Part shown: piece by piece, positions 36,124 to 46,800 of the stretch | How positions within the stretch are numbered: position 1 is the first letter of the stretch | Layout of the letters: the number at the start of each line of letters is the position of its first letter | DNA from: JABCYV01 sp963696025 | Lineage (GTDB): Bacteria > Acidobacteriota > Terriglobia > Terriglobales > Acidobacteriaceae | Reading direction: 5' to 3' | NCBI GenBank assembly: GCA_963696025.1 | Contig: CAVOII010000011.1 | Coordinates: 114,340-178,339, forward strand | Length of the DNA: 64,000 bases | Translations under genes and position numbers: made by a program | Notes under the pieces: generated by a model | What the model saw: only the letters and a program-made list of their open reading frames with translations | The model's database searches: none | Told to the model about the DNA's origin: nothing

Positions 36124-39100
36124 TTATTGAAGCTGCAAATCCAAGGCGTAGATCTCTTGTGTGCTTATGTCACGCTGCAGCAATGGAGAGTCATCTGGGG
36201 TTAATCCCGTCCAGGAACCAAAGGGCCATTCAAGCACAACTTGCCGGATGTCTTTGAGGCTGGCCACGCGCTGCAGATTGTGGTTAGAAATCTTTACCCG
36301 GTAAAACGCCGGATCCTGAGTGAACTGTGTGTCGTCAAAAAAAACGTACTGGCTGTCTTTTGACCAGCTGGGGTAACCTATTGCTTTGTCTGCTAGGGTA
36401 GACCATTGCTGCGTGGCGAAGTCGAACAGCCTGAGCTTTTGCGAGTCATCTGCGAGGGCGGCTAGAAAGCGCCCGTCGGGTGACCAGCGCGGACTAAACA
36501 TTCCCACGGAGCCAGGCATGGCTGAGATCTGGTGGGTCCGCAAATCCAGCAATAGAATCGCAGTCTGCGGAGAATTGGCGTCTACCCCTACCGATCCGAA
36601 AGCCAGCGAGTTTCCGTCCGCCGACCAGCTCGGGTCACCCATATTGCTCCGCCCGGGCAGCAGATCCTGCAGGCTATCGGAGGCGACCGACATCAGAAAA
36701 ACTCTCCAAGGGTTCCCCGATTCAGAAGCCATGAAAGCGATTCGCTTGCCATCAGGCGACCATCGAGGCAAGGCGGCTCGCAGGGGAGAATGGGTTAGCT
36801 GCTGTCGTTCGCTCCCGTCCGGTCTGCACAGCCACAGCGTTTCTTCCGGATAAGCAACGTAGGCGACCCACTTCCCGTCCCGTGAAAAATCCAGCTGGCC
36901 GCCCGAGATTCCCGAAATGTACGGCACAAACTGGCTCGATTTTGCATCATAGCGCACAACTTCGGCGCGACGTTGTTGCCCGACAACGAAGAGTTTTTTT
37001 CCATCAGTGCTCGGTACCGAATACATCAGAGCCAGAGGCCCAAACGTCAGTTGCTCCGGCTTCTTGTTGGCTTTCTGCAGGAATCCGACCCTTTCCTGGA
37101 GCGCCCAAATATTCCCCGCCGACTGAAAAAGATAATACTCCCCTCCCGGGGTCCAGTTACCACAACACTCGTGCGGTGAATCATGCCATCCGGAGAGTAA
37201 GCGGTGAAGGCGGGTTCCATCAGGGGCTACTTCCCAAAGTGAAGTCGCGTTGCTTTGCAGGTCGTACTCGGTGAATCGCACTAGATCCCCTTTGGGAGAC
37301 CATCGTGCCCGCGCCGGGTAGTTTGGAATCGTGGCCAGCTTACGGGACTGGCTGCCATCATTATTCCTTACGTATAAGGCGTGTCCGAGTGTGTAGACAA
37401 TCTGCCTTCCATCGTGGGACCAAGTTGCGTCGTTCGTCAAGACATCTCCGACGCGAAGCGGAGCACCCGTGGGCAGCGGCAGCTTCCAGAGGGGCGACTC
37501 GAGACCGAAATCATTATGGAAAGAGGGGATAAGCAGAAGTTCGGATCGGTCCGGCGAAATGTCACCGAGGCGGAAGTTTATGAAAGGTGTACCAATCTCA
37601 GCGGTTTCTCCACCCATTGTCGAAACCTGGCTCAGGATCGTATGCCCGGCTGCGACTTCTGTGAAATAAAGACGCGAGCCATCGGTTACAAGCTCCGATT
37701 TGGGGAGGCCGTCATGGGTTATCTGTGAAGACCCGACCACCTTCGGCCCCGGTATCGGGCGAAACCAAAACACCACCGCAGCCACCATCACGACGCTGGC
37801 AACCAGCACGAGCATCCAGTTGCGTGATCGTGGCAGCGGACGCGGCCCTCGTTCGGCAACCTCAAGCGAGTAACCCGGATCTGACTCGAAAACCGACTTC
37901 CTCGCAGAGCCGACAAGATCAGGAGTGGAATTCGCAGCCGCATTTCCTTCGAGAGATACTTTCCCCTGTCGGGAATCTTCGTCTCGCTTCAGCCGCTGCA
38001 GGTCCGCCCTCATCTCCGAAGCGTGCTGATACCGCAGTTCACGGTTCTTTTCCAACGCCTTGTTGAGGATGTGTTCCAGTTGTGGTGGTAGATCTGGATT
38101 GAGGCGTACTGGCGCGACCTGCGCGCGATTGAGAATGGCTTCGAAAATGATGCCGGAGCTCTCACCGCGAAAGGGCAACACGCCCGTCGCCATCTCGTAA
38201 AGCACTACTCCTGCGGAAAACAGGTCAGTTCGAGCGTCCAGTTCCCTGGCTCGAACTTGTTCGGGCGACATGTACGCCACCGTACCCTGCGCTATCCCTG
38301 AATCGGTCAAGTCTTGACGGGCAACTGTGCTCACTGTGCTGGCGGCCAGGGCCTCGTCTTTGGATCTTGAAGCCAACATGCCGGTTGTGACCTTGGCCAG
38401 CCCGAAGTCCATGATTTTTGCGTGCCCGCGCTTGGTGACGAAGATGTTCGCAGGCTTAATGTCGCGATGCACGATGCCTTCGGTGTGGGCGGCATCGAGC
38501 GCATCTGCAATTTCGATTCCCAGCGACAGCACTGTTTCGGTCTCCAGCGGCCGCCCCGCGATCCGATACTTCAGCGTCATGCCATCCAGAAATTCCATTG
38601 CGAGGAACGGATGGCCGTCTTGCTGCCCGATTTCATAAATTGTGCAGATATTGGGATGGTTGAGAGCCGAGGCCGCCTGCGCCTCCCGCTGGAAGCGGGC
38701 CAAGGCTTGGGAGTCTTTGGCGACGTCATCGGGTAGAAACTTCATGGCGACAAACCGGTGAAGCGTCAGGTCCTCGGCTTTGTACACGACGCCCATCCCA
38801 CCGCCGCCGAGCTTTTCGATGATGCGGTAGTGCGAGATTTTCTTGCCGATCAGGTCCGCAACCGAACAGAGCTCATGACCAGCAACGAGAGGTTTGCTTG
38901 AATCCTCTTCTTTTTCGACGAGCGCAGCAGCGGCAACCGTTGCGGCATGGGCGTTTGCCCCGCTGACGACCGGGCCAATGAACCGGTATCCCCGGCGAGG
39001 AACAGTTTCGATATAGCGAGGTTTTTCGGCACCGTCACCGAGAGCGCCACGAATCTGGTTGATCGAAAAGTTGATCCCATGCTCAAAATCGACAAAAGTC

Positions 39101-39297
39101 GAATCGCCCCACACGCATTGCTGGATTTCTTCTCGGGTGACCACCTGACCGGCGCGTTCGATCAATAGCAGCAAAACGCGAAATGGTTGCGGCTGCAGCT
39201 TGATGGGGGTTCCGGATTTCAGAAGCCTACCTGCGGCTGCGTCTAGCTCGAAGGGCCCGAAGCGAAGAATGGGCGAGGACGGCTTCGATGAGGCCAT
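36124..39297 (-). CDS. Membrane Ser/Thr kinase with N-terminal winged helix and C-terminal PD40 propeller
   Basis: A protein of about 1057 residues, a fusion characteristic of Acidobacteriota. Residues about 8-110: OmpR/CadC-type winged helix (RFGPFELDAAAGRLLKSG, VTREEIQQCVWGD, YIETVPRRGYRFIG). About 155-430: Hanks-type kinase with glycine loop LGGGGMGVVYKAED, catalytic Lys in AMKFLP, HRDIKPANIF, DFGLAKV and APE-like MSPEQVRAREL. About 500-520: membrane helix (LVLVASVVMVAAVVFWF). The rest is a TolB/PD40 beta-propeller (SPDGKRIAF, SADGNSLAF, SPDGRFLAAL repeats). The layout suggests sensing outside the membrane, phosphorylation inside, and DNA contact by the winged helix. ATG 39297 avoids the Arg-rich 15-residue extension. 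Confidence 0.92.
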   Translation of the reverse strand: MASSKPSSPILRFGPFELDAAAGRLLKSGTPIKLQPQPFRVLLLLIERAGQVVTREEIQQCVWGDSTFVDFEHGINFSINQIRGALGDGAEKPRYIETVPRRGYRFIGPVVSGANAHAATVAAAALVEKEEDSSKPLVAGHELCSVADLIGKKISHYRIIEKLGGGGMGVVYKAEDLTLHRFVAMKFLPDDVAKDSQALARFQREAQAASALNHPNICTIYEIGQQDGHPFLAMEFLDGMTLKYRIAGRPLETETVLSLGIEIADALDAAHTEGIVHRDIKPANIFVTKRGHAKIMDFGLAKVTTGMLASRSKDEALAASTVSTVARQDLTDSGIAQGTVAYMSPEQVRARELDARTDLFSAGVVLYEMATGVLPFRGESSGIIFEAILNRAQVAPVRLNPDLPPQLEHILNKALEKNRELRYQHASEMRADLQRLKRDEDSRQGKVSLEGNAAANSTPDLVGSARKSVFESDPGYSLEVAERGPRPLPRSRNWMLVLVASVVMVAAVVFWFRPIPGPKVVGSSQITHDGLPKSELVTDGSRLYFTEVAAGHTILSQVSTMGGETAEIGTPFINFRLGDISPDRSELLLIPSFHNDFGLESPLWKLPLPTGAPLRVGDVLTNDATWSHDGRQIVYTLGHALYVRNNDGSQSRKLATIPNYPARARWSPKGDLVRFTEYDLQSNATSLWEVAPDGTRLHRLLSGWHDSPHECCGNWTPGGEYYLFQSAGNIWALQERVGFLQKANKKPEQLTFGPLALMYSVPSTDGKKLFVVGQQRRAEVVRYDAKSSQFVPYISGISGGQLDFSRDGKWVAYVAYPEETLWLCRPDGSERQQLTHSPLRAALPRWSPDGKRIAFMASESGNPWRVFLMSVASDSLQDLLPGRSNMGDPSWSADGNSLAFGSVGVDANSPQTAILLLDLRTHQISAMPGSVGMFSPRWSPDGRFLAALADDSQKLRLFDFATQQWSTLADKAIGYPSWSKDSQYVFFDDTQFTQDPAFYRVKISNHNLQRVASLKDIRQVVLEWPFGSWTGLTPDDSPLLQRDISTQEIYALDLQLQ

Positions 39298-39588
39298 GCA
39301 GCACCTGGTGAAGTGCAACCGGCGGATTCTAACACGCAGCATCTATACGCGATGGAAGATATAAGTATCCTAAGTTCAATGTGATAGACCCTTATGCAAA
39401 ACTAACCAACAACAAACCTCGCGGCCATTGCGCGTTTGGGGAAAGAAACGTTAGTTTGCGCGGCTAAGCGTGGCGTTGTACCTGTCGAGTACAGCCAAGC
39501 GCCGGGCCAGTCTCACGTCATGCTCGCAAACTTTCTTAGCCGGGCTGCCGTCGGGCGTTGAGAAAGGCCACCGTTGAGGAGGACAGTC
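39298..39588. other. Divergent spacer between kinase and TolB-like genes
   Basis: About 290 bases. It must carry promoters for both directions; no motif could be assigned. Confidence 0.3.
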
Positions 39589-40653
39589 ATGACCGCCAAG
39601 GGAAGAAGTTCACTGCTCGTGGGGACCGTCGTGGCGCTGCTGGCCGTCTTGGCCACACCAGCGCAAGCCACATTTCCGGGAAAGAACGGCCGTATCGCCT
39701 TCATCCAGAACACGGGAACAAACGGCAGCGATGCCTTCACCATGAATCCCGATGGGAGTGATGTGAAGCAGCTCACCACATTTGGCGCGAAGGGAGGCCA
39801 GACATGTTGCGCATCTTGGTCGACTGATGGTAAACAATTGGTATTCGCGGCTGATCTTTCCGCCATCACTAATTTTCAGCTGTGGGCGATGAATGCCGAC
39901 GGAAGCAACCAGCATCTTCTATTGAAGGACCCGTCTTTCGCGGATTCAGACCCCAGCTTTTCGCCAGACGGCAGTCAGATCGTCTTCACCCGCTGCGGGT
40001 TTCATTGCGCTATCTACCGGGTGCAAGCCGACGGCACAGAGCTCAGCGCTATCACAAACTTTAACTCTAATACCGCAGTATTCGACTTCTCTCCTGCCTA
40101 CTCGCCCGACGGCAAGACGATCGCATTCACCAGCCGCAATCGAAACGACGGTTTCCTGTGCGCGATCTATCTGGTCAATGCCGACGGTTCCAACCTCCGC
40201 CTCCTCACCTCACCAGATCTCACCGCTTTCAATCCTGACTGGTCACCGGACGGGACGAAAATAGCACTCTCGACCAATAACAATTTGTCGACAATCTTGG
40301 ACGAAGAGCTTTGGCTGATCAATGCCGACGGAAGCCATCCGGTCCCGCTTACCAACACCAACCGTCATTGGAATGGCTATCATTCGGGCCGGCATGACTA
40401 TTCCGGCTCCTGGTCCCCGCAGGGTGACAAGATCGTCTTTGAGTGTGACGCCCCGGACTTCAGCAGCTTTGCGGTCTGCGTCATCAATCCCGACGGGAGT
40501 GCCCAGCAATTGGTACAGCAGAGGTCGCAGACCAGAGCCATGGAGCCGTCTCTGGCAAGTGGAATGCGGGGGGAGCGGCTGATGACCAGCCGCGGCTTCA
40601 AGCGAATCGAGCGAGGCGGCTATACCCCGCGCTGGGGGCCAGCGTCGAATTAG
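39589..40653 (+). CDS. Exported TolB-like PD40 propeller protein 1
   Basis: A 354-residue protein. Signal peptide residues 1-30 (LLVGTVVALLAVLATPAQA). Then TFPGKNGRIAFIQNTG and repeats of the TolB/PD40 pattern N-x-D-G-S...L..........P-x-[WF]-S-P-D-G-x-x-I-[AV]-F (for example SPDGSQIVFTRC, SPDGKTIAFTSR, SPDGTKIALSTN), giving about six blades. PD40 proteins bind peptides or ligands in the periplasm; TolB itself works with the Tol-Pal complex, which is absent here. It sits in tandem with a paralogue at 40711. ATG 39589 chosen because the signal peptide starts there. Confidence 0.85.
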   Translation: MTAKGRSSLLVGTVVALLAVLATPAQATFPGKNGRIAFIQNTGTNGSDAFTMNPDGSDVKQLTTFGAKGGQTCCASWSTDGKQLVFAADLSAITNFQLWAMNADGSNQHLLLKDPSFADSDPSFSPDGSQIVFTRCGFHCAIYRVQADGTELSAITNFNSNTAVFDFSPAYSPDGKTIAFTSRNRNDGFLCAIYLVNADGSNLRLLTSPDLTAFNPDWSPDGTKIALSTNNNLSTILDEELWLINADGSHPVPLTNTNRHWNGYHSGRHDYSGSWSPQGDKIVFECDAPDFSSFAVCVINPDGSAQQLVQQRSQTRAMEPSLASGMRGERLMTSRGFKRIERGGYTPRWGPASN

Positions 40654-40710
40654 TGCACCGGACGTGACGACACATGCGGAAGCATCCGTAACCGCGAAGA
40701 AGGAGGCATC

Positions 40711-41679
40711 ATGCGCATGGCCAGAGGCAATATCAGCTCATTCATCCCAACCATCCGGTTTGTCGCCCTAGTTCTGTTGCTCGCAGCTGCCCCCGCCTGG
40801 GCCACCTTCCCGGGTAACAACGGCCGGATTGCCTTCGTCGCCAACCGCGGCGCCGGCAGCTGGCAGCTATACACAATGAACCCCGATGGCAGCGACATCG
40901 TCCAGATCACGAACCTGCCACCCACCTTTTTTGAGCCATTGTTTCCGTCATTCTCGCCGGACGGACAGAAGATTGTCTTCTGCGACGACAGCCTCGAATC
41001 TTTCGGCTCTCCCGACCTCTATGTGGTCAACGCAGACGGCACCGGCTTGACGCGACTAACGTTCGACGGCGCGGATTGCGGGGCACACTGGTCACCGGAC
41101 GGGACCCAACTCGTGTTTGCTCACACGCTCCAGAACGGGAAGACTGTGATCGCCACCATGAATGCAGATGGAACGGGAAAGAAGACCGTCCTCACGCACG
41201 ATGTCTGGGACAAGTTCTGGCCCATCTACACGCCCGACGGGAAACAGATAGTCTTCTTTAGCACTACCGGAGGTCTGATCTCTGCCGTTTGGATCATGGA
41301 CATCAACGGCTCACACAGGCGGCAATTGACGGCTCCAGCGTTTGAAGGATTCGCCTTCGATGTCTCGCCTGACGGCCGGCACATCGCGGTGATCGACCAT
41401 CACAACACGCCCCGATCGAACGCCATTTTCCTGATGGACCCGGAAGGGCAGAACTTGAAGCGGTTAACCGGACCGGGCACCGGTCACAACGAGGATCCAG
41501 CGTACTCGCCGGACGGAACGAAGATCGTCTTCGCGAGCGACCGGGGAGGCGCAGCCGGCGCGATGGACATCTACACCATGAACCTGGATGGCTCCGACAT
41601 TCAGCGCATCACGACCGGATTAACTGTCGCGTGTCCCGACCTGAACTGCGTTACGCCGACCTGGGGCGCGAAGCCGTGA
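40711..41679 (+). CDS. Exported TolB-like PD40 propeller protein 2
   Basis: A 322-residue paralogue of the previous protein, sharing the start of the mature part (ATFPGNNGRIAFVANRG) and the repeats (SPDGQKIVFCDD, SPDGTQLVFAHT, TPDGKQIVFFST, SPDGTKIVFASD). Signal peptide residues 1-32. Both genes follow each other with a 57-base gap, indicating tandem duplication and probably co-transcription. AAGGAGG lies close upstream. Confidence 0.85.
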   Translation: MRMARGNISSFIPTIRFVALVLLLAAAPAWATFPGNNGRIAFVANRGAGSWQLYTMNPDGSDIVQITNLPPTFFEPLFPSFSPDGQKIVFCDDSLESFGSPDLYVVNADGTGLTRLTFDGADCGAHWSPDGTQLVFAHTLQNGKTVIATMNADGTGKKTVLTHDVWDKFWPIYTPDGKQIVFFSTTGGLISAVWIMDINGSHRRQLTAPAFEGFAFDVSPDGRHIAVIDHHNTPRSNAIFLMDPEGQNLKRLTGPGTGHNEDPAYSPDGTKIVFASDRGGAAGAMDIYTMNLDGSDIQRITTGLTVACPDLNCVTPTWGAKP

Positions 41680-41718
41680 CGGTGCTTCTTAGGTGGTCAG
41701 ATCGAACGGGAGGACAGC

Positions 41719-42033
41719 ATGAAATCTGGAGCGCTCGCGTGGGTGATCATGGCGCAGAGCAGAATGGTCCGAAGGGACCGCGTGCTCGGAGACGTTTTTG
41801 GAAAGGGTGGCCCCACGGTCCAGGACACACAGGGAATCTCACATATTGCGAGCAATCGCATAGTGGTAACGTCGTACCACCAGGGCGAGAAGGAGATCAA
41901 GAGCCTCTGTGCATTGATTATCACAGAGCCAGACCGGGAAAAATTGGAAGAGTTGATCCGGCAACGAAACATAGTTCTGGCACGCAGAGAAACACGTCGA
42001 GGCATTCCCCATCCCAAAGGAAAACCCGCCTAG
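41719..42033 (+). CDS. Hypothetical protein
   Basis: A 104-residue protein. Segments ASNRIVVTSYHQGEKEIKSL and IITEPDREKLEELIRQRNIV suggest an alpha/beta fold, but no family is recognised. ATG 41719 has GGGAGGACAGC upstream. It follows the TolB-like pair by 39 bases and could share their transcript. Confidence 0.45.
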   Translation: MKSGALAWVIMAQSRMVRRDRVLGDVFGKGGPTVQDTQGISHIASNRIVVTSYHQGEKEIKSLCALIITEPDREKLEELIRQRNIVLARRETRRGIPHPKGKPA

Positions 42034-42198
42034 ATCGGCGGGGTGCGCGCTGTACCAGTGAAGGGTATGCAGTCTATTGATGCGGTATGAGCCAGAGAAC
42101 CGCCGCCCTCCACTGTCCCCGTCGCAGGAATACAATCCTTACCCGATGGTATGGTCGCACGACCGATGGCAACCTAGGTCGTGTCGACTAGGGGGTAC

Positions 42199-42363
42199 AT
42201 GTTCGGATTGATCTCTCGATTATGGTTCGAGGACAACGGTCAGGATATTGCCGAGTACGCCGTGATGTTGGCCGTGATCCTAGTCCTCGTAGTCGCCACT
42301 ATTCGTCTAGTCGGTTCGAACGCGAATAATGCCTTCTCCTCAGTTGCCAGTTCGCTCCAGTAA
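42199..42363 (+). CDS. Flp-type type IVb pilin
   Basis: A 54-residue prepilin starting MFGLISRLWFEDNGQDIAEY. The Flp hallmark is clear: cleavage after the Gly in NGQDIAEYAVM, Glu at position +5-like with adjacent Tyr, then a hydrophobic helix (MLAVILVLVVATIRLVG) and a polar end (ANNAFSSVASSL). Flp pilins are assembled by Tad systems; no tad gene or prepilin peptidase is in the window, so it is an orphan here. GTG 42181 is an alternative start. Confidence 0.85.
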   Translation: MFGLISRLWFEDNGQDIAEYAVMLAVILVLVVATIRLVGSNANNAFSSVASSLQ

Positions 42364-42579
42364 ACTCGCTTGGAAAGTACCAAGTTGATCGTCGGGAAGC
42401 AATGTAACGGGGTTATCATATTCATCGCGTGCGCCGTCATTGTGCTTTCGTTGGTCTTCTTGGTATTCAAGCGTGGAAGAACCACTATCCCCGAGCATGC
42501 TCCCATGCACCAGCAGAACTGAGTCCCTCGGGACATCCCAGTCGTTACCTCCCGCCGTCTAAGCGCCGAGCTGCTCCTT

Positions 42580-42816
42580 ATGCTTGTAGTGATAAGCGTC
42601 AGCCGTCAAAATGGCAGCATTGGGATTAGCGTAGCCAAGCCTCAGCACAATTCCACCTCTTCGCAGACCTACGCTTCGGAAAAAGAAGCCCGAGCAGTGC
42701 TATCGGCTCTCGGAATAGACGAAGCGACCATAGATTCTTACCGGAAATTGCTTTTCCAGATGGGCGCAAACGCGATGTACATCGCGTACAGTGCACCGAC
42801 AAAATACGGTGTGTAG
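42580..42816 (+). pseudogene. Truncated small hypothetical gene
   Basis: The core YASEKEARAVLSALGIDEAT and IDSYRKLL is protein-like and resembles a short acidobacterial hypothetical. From about base 42745 the frame runs into DNA that, on the other strand, codes for the aquaporin remnant, so the natural C-terminus is lost. Marks a recombination junction. Confidence 0.45.
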
Positions 42817-43406
42817 CGCGCCAGTTTCTTGCCATTGGTCAGGAACAGGATCGTGATCATCAAGCCGAAAAAGATTGTCAATTCGCCAATGAATGCACCA
42901 GCATTGCCATACACCCCGGGCACTGTCACGGCGTACCGTACCGCACTATTCTCCGGTGCTCCTCGCAGTACATATGTGGCGATCGCAACGGCACAAATCG
43001 CGCCGAAAAATTGTGCTGCAGCGTAGAACAACGCATCCCACAGCGCCACTTTCCCCAGCCTGTAAAAGGTGAAGGTTATCGCCGGATTGAAGTGACCTCC
43101 AGACTGCTTCCCTCACGGGGTCGTGACGACCCCAATCACCGTGCTTCCCATCGCTAATCCATAAAGCGCCCGGCGAGCCAGGCTGCTGCTGATAATGTGT
43201 CGGACCGGCGAAACAGGGTGCTGTAATAAGGCTGTGAATGCGCAAGCAAAGAACATGTACAGGCCCAACTCGCTCGCTTCCATCAGATACTCCGGCCAGT
43301 GGAGGCGCAACGCGCCGAGTGCACTCAATGCGCGAAACTGCGAGAGCGTGTCTGACGGCTGGAGGCACCCATCCCTGATCGATCCGCTCTCAATCAGATT
43401 CGACAT
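42738..43406 (-). pseudogene. Aquaporin/glycerol-facilitator-family gene, in-frame stop and lost 3' half
   Basis: Reads HWPEYLMEASELGLYMFFAC, ALYGLAMGSTVIGVVTTP, then a TGA (43113-43115) in place of the Trp expected before GKQSGGHFNPAITFTFYRLG. The first NPA motif is present in GHFNPAIT. It continues in the same frame with FYAAAQFFGAICAVAIATYV and FIGELTIFFGLMITILFLTN, then YFVGALYAMYIAF, and breaks off before the second NPA motif. So a nonsense change and a 3' truncation both disable it. Family members conduct water or small neutral solutes. Confidence 0.82.
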
Positions 43407-43853
43407 CTTTCGATAACAGGTCTTCGCGGCTATAGGAGGACGAGTACTTTCACGGGTCAACCTTTGTTCTTAAACCAATTCGTTGACTTAAATAGACAGC
43501 CAACATAAGTCTTGGGAGCGGTTGCGGCTCTTGGGGCCGCTGATCGCGGTCGGTTGCGCGGTTTGTTTGCTGCGGATTTGACTCCTATGTTTCGCTGCCG
43601 TCGCGCTGCTGTTTTTTAAATCCGGATATTGTTGGCACGACCCTTCTGGCGGTGGACGAGTGTCCCCCGGATTACGGACAAACCGGACACTATGTGTGGC
43701 AGCGTACAGGCCGGGCGAGTACATTTATGAGATAGGTTCTAGTCTTGTGGAGCGCCAATTGTGCGTCAGCCCAAATCTTGCCCGAGAAGCTGAGGCTGGC
43801 GGCATGACGCCACCAGCCCTCTTCGCGGGGTTTGCAAAACACTGGATGCCAGG
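43407..43853. other. Gene-free stretch
   Basis: No gene supported; it lies between the aquaporin remnant and the 3' end of the propeller/phosphoesterase gene. Confidence 0.3.
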
Positions 43854-46800
43854 TCAATCGCGATCAGCTTCCTCCGGTTCGCGATTCGCCTGCTGACCTC
43901 CATGGCCAGGGTAGGGTTTGTCATCTCCCATAATTCCCTTCCACAGAATCCGATTGAACAAATCGGCATTGATGAGGTCCGGGTGATTGAAGTTAAAGCC
44001 CTTGGTCTCTCGCGCCCACCATGCACCGTCGTGTAACGATTTGACCGCGACCGTTATCGGCCGATTTCCTGGGTTGTGGCATTCGGGCACTAGGTTCGGG
44101 TCCACCGGAGGTTGGCACAATATACCGGGAATAGGCGCGATATAGGGTTGCAGGTTGGGTTGTTGGATGAATACGTCGGACATGGGTTTGGCGTTGGCAT
44201 CGTTAAGACCGAGGTAATTGACACCAAGAATATCTTCGATGGTCCGGACCACATTGGTGGAGTTGTAATTCGTGTGGATGACCGCGCCGCTATTCGTATA
44301 GGGAGACGCCACGAAAACCGTCGAGCGATGTGCATCCACATGATCGGGTCCGTTCTGGGCATCATCTTCTACTACGAATATCGCCGTATCTTTCCAATAA
44401 GGCGATTTAGACACAGACTCGACCAGACGGCCCAAGGCGTAGTCGTTGCTCGCCATCTGCGCGAGTGGGTTTTCCAGATTCGCGGCATTCGACGAGAAAT
44501 TGCCGAAATGGTCCTCCATGAAATCGACCATCTCGAAGTCGGGTAGATTGCCATTTTTCACGTATTCAGTGAACTCACGATTCCACTCCTCAAAGCGGTA
44601 CTGATCGGGCGTGTTCAGGTCCCAGCCACGATAGTAAAGATCCGTGCGACCGCGGAGAGATGGGCGCCCCGGGACGGCCTGCACTGCCTTCTTTGCGAAC
44701 GCGTCGCGGACGATGGGCAAATAGAAGGGAAAGCCCGCCGAAGGGACGACATAATAATTCTCGTCGGCATACAGGCCGTAGTGGCGAACCGTCTTTCCAG
44801 CCCGAAGTACAGTGTCCCAGATGTAGCCACCGAGAGCATCGGGGTCAAGGTCGTCGGCGCCTTGCGAAGCGGTGATGTCCTTGGGCCCGGGTTCAATGGA
44901 TGAGTTGCCGGTGGGATCGAACAGCGTGGTAATGCGGACAGTGCTCGGCCCCGGCGTGCCGCTGGTCTGGTCTGGGACCGCAATGCCGATATTGCGCGGA
45001 TTGCCATTCCAGTCGAATGGGATGTTGAAGTTCGCGTTGCCATAGCCGACCAGCACGTTCTTGACCGTGGCATCGTTGGCATGGCCCTGCGTGTCCCAAT
45101 TCCAGCCGTCACCGCTCACATCGCCTGCGTCGTAGAAATTGTCGAGCAGAGCGAATCGTTCTGCGAGAAGGTGATGGTTCGGAGAAATTGGGCGTGGAAA
45201 CTGCACGCGTTTCGGATCGCCATTGCCCTGTGGCAGATCGCCCAGCACCTGATCATAAGTACGGTTTTCCTTCTGGATGTAAATCACGTGTTTGATGTGG
45301 TCGTGCAGGAACGCCATCATGGGATCGTGTCGCGGGTTGAGGAAGCCATTGTTGGCGTCAACGAGATCTGACAGATAGCCGAGGGTGTTGGCGTCCGGCA
45401 CGGGAATGGTGAGAAGTCCCGCCTTCAGCAGGGCCAGGATGTATTCGTTACGGGAGGTCGGATTCGGTGGCGGGCACAGAAGCGTCGAAAACTCCGGTGG
45501 TATGCCCATGCCGGGGCAGTCGGTGCGGTATTCCAGGTTGGGGCCGGCATTCGATTTCATGTTTACCACGAACAACGTCTTGCCGTCGGCGCTGACCGTC
45601 ACCGAACTGGGGTACCAGCCGGTGGGGATGCGGCCGAGTAACTGCTCAGATGCAACATCGATGACCGCCACGGCGTTCTCGCCGCCCAGCGTGGCGTAGA
45701 GCTGGCGGCCGTTTGGGCTGAGGGCCAGGGAGTTGGGGCTGGAGCCCTTGTACTTGTAGCCCGGACGAGCTATGGAGATTCGACTCTTGACAACATCCTT
45801 CGTGGTATCAATCACCTCGATCTCATCAAGATCGCCGTTGGCGACGTAGAGTCGAAGCTGATCGGCGGACAGCACCATACGATTCGGCTCGCCACCGACC
45901 TTGATCAACTTGAACGATCCTGTAGGGCCCACCGATAGGACTTGGCCGTCGCGTTGGCTGCTCACATACGTCTTAGCCGGCGCGCCCGTAGAATCCGATA
46001 CCACTACCGGCCAGTAAGGCATTTCTCCGATCGCTGTCTTCTGTCCAGGCGAAAAGAAAACCACCTCGTTTGAGACTGTGCGAGTTGCCGTATCCACTAT
46101 CGACAGAGAATCGTTTTGATAGTTGGCCACGTACAAGGTCGAGCCATCCGGGCTGATCGCCAACCCAGCGGCAAGTGCGCTGAAAGGCATAAACATACCC
46201 AGTGCAACGGGGTTATCGTTGATAGGAGTGTTCTTGAACAAGCCGCCAGTGGGGAACTCCTGTATCGGCACGTCAGCTGGGGTATTGTGGTTCAAGAGCA
46301 CGAACGGAGCATCCGGTGCGAACGTCGCGTCGGCACTAGGTCCGGTCGTACTCGCCTTGAACACGAAGATGCGGTCGTCGATACCTCCGGCAACGTAGAA
46401 TCGGCTGCCTGACGGATCCCACAGCAAGCCGTGATAGGTATTGGGAATGTTTATCAGTTGCTTCTGCACTGGCCGTTTGCCGCGGACGTCGAAAACGAAC
46501 ACCCATTCCGCATTCGGGGTCGTGGTTGACGTCGGTTTCCCCGTGAGGGGGTCGAGCGCAGGGTGCACGATCGGGATACCGCTCGGTCCCTGCGTGTTGA
46601 ACCCAGTGTTGTAACCCGTAGTTAAGATCAGTAAGGCGGTGCCGTCTGGGCTGAGTGCAGTGTTCACCGCACCATTCGCGTTCGCAGACCCGTCGGGGCG
46701 TAGCCCGGTGGGAAGGTCCTGGAAAATCGAGCCGGGTGCGGCGGTAGGAGTAATGTAGAAACCGTCCGGCAGAAGGTTGCCTCCAACTGATGCTGCTGCC

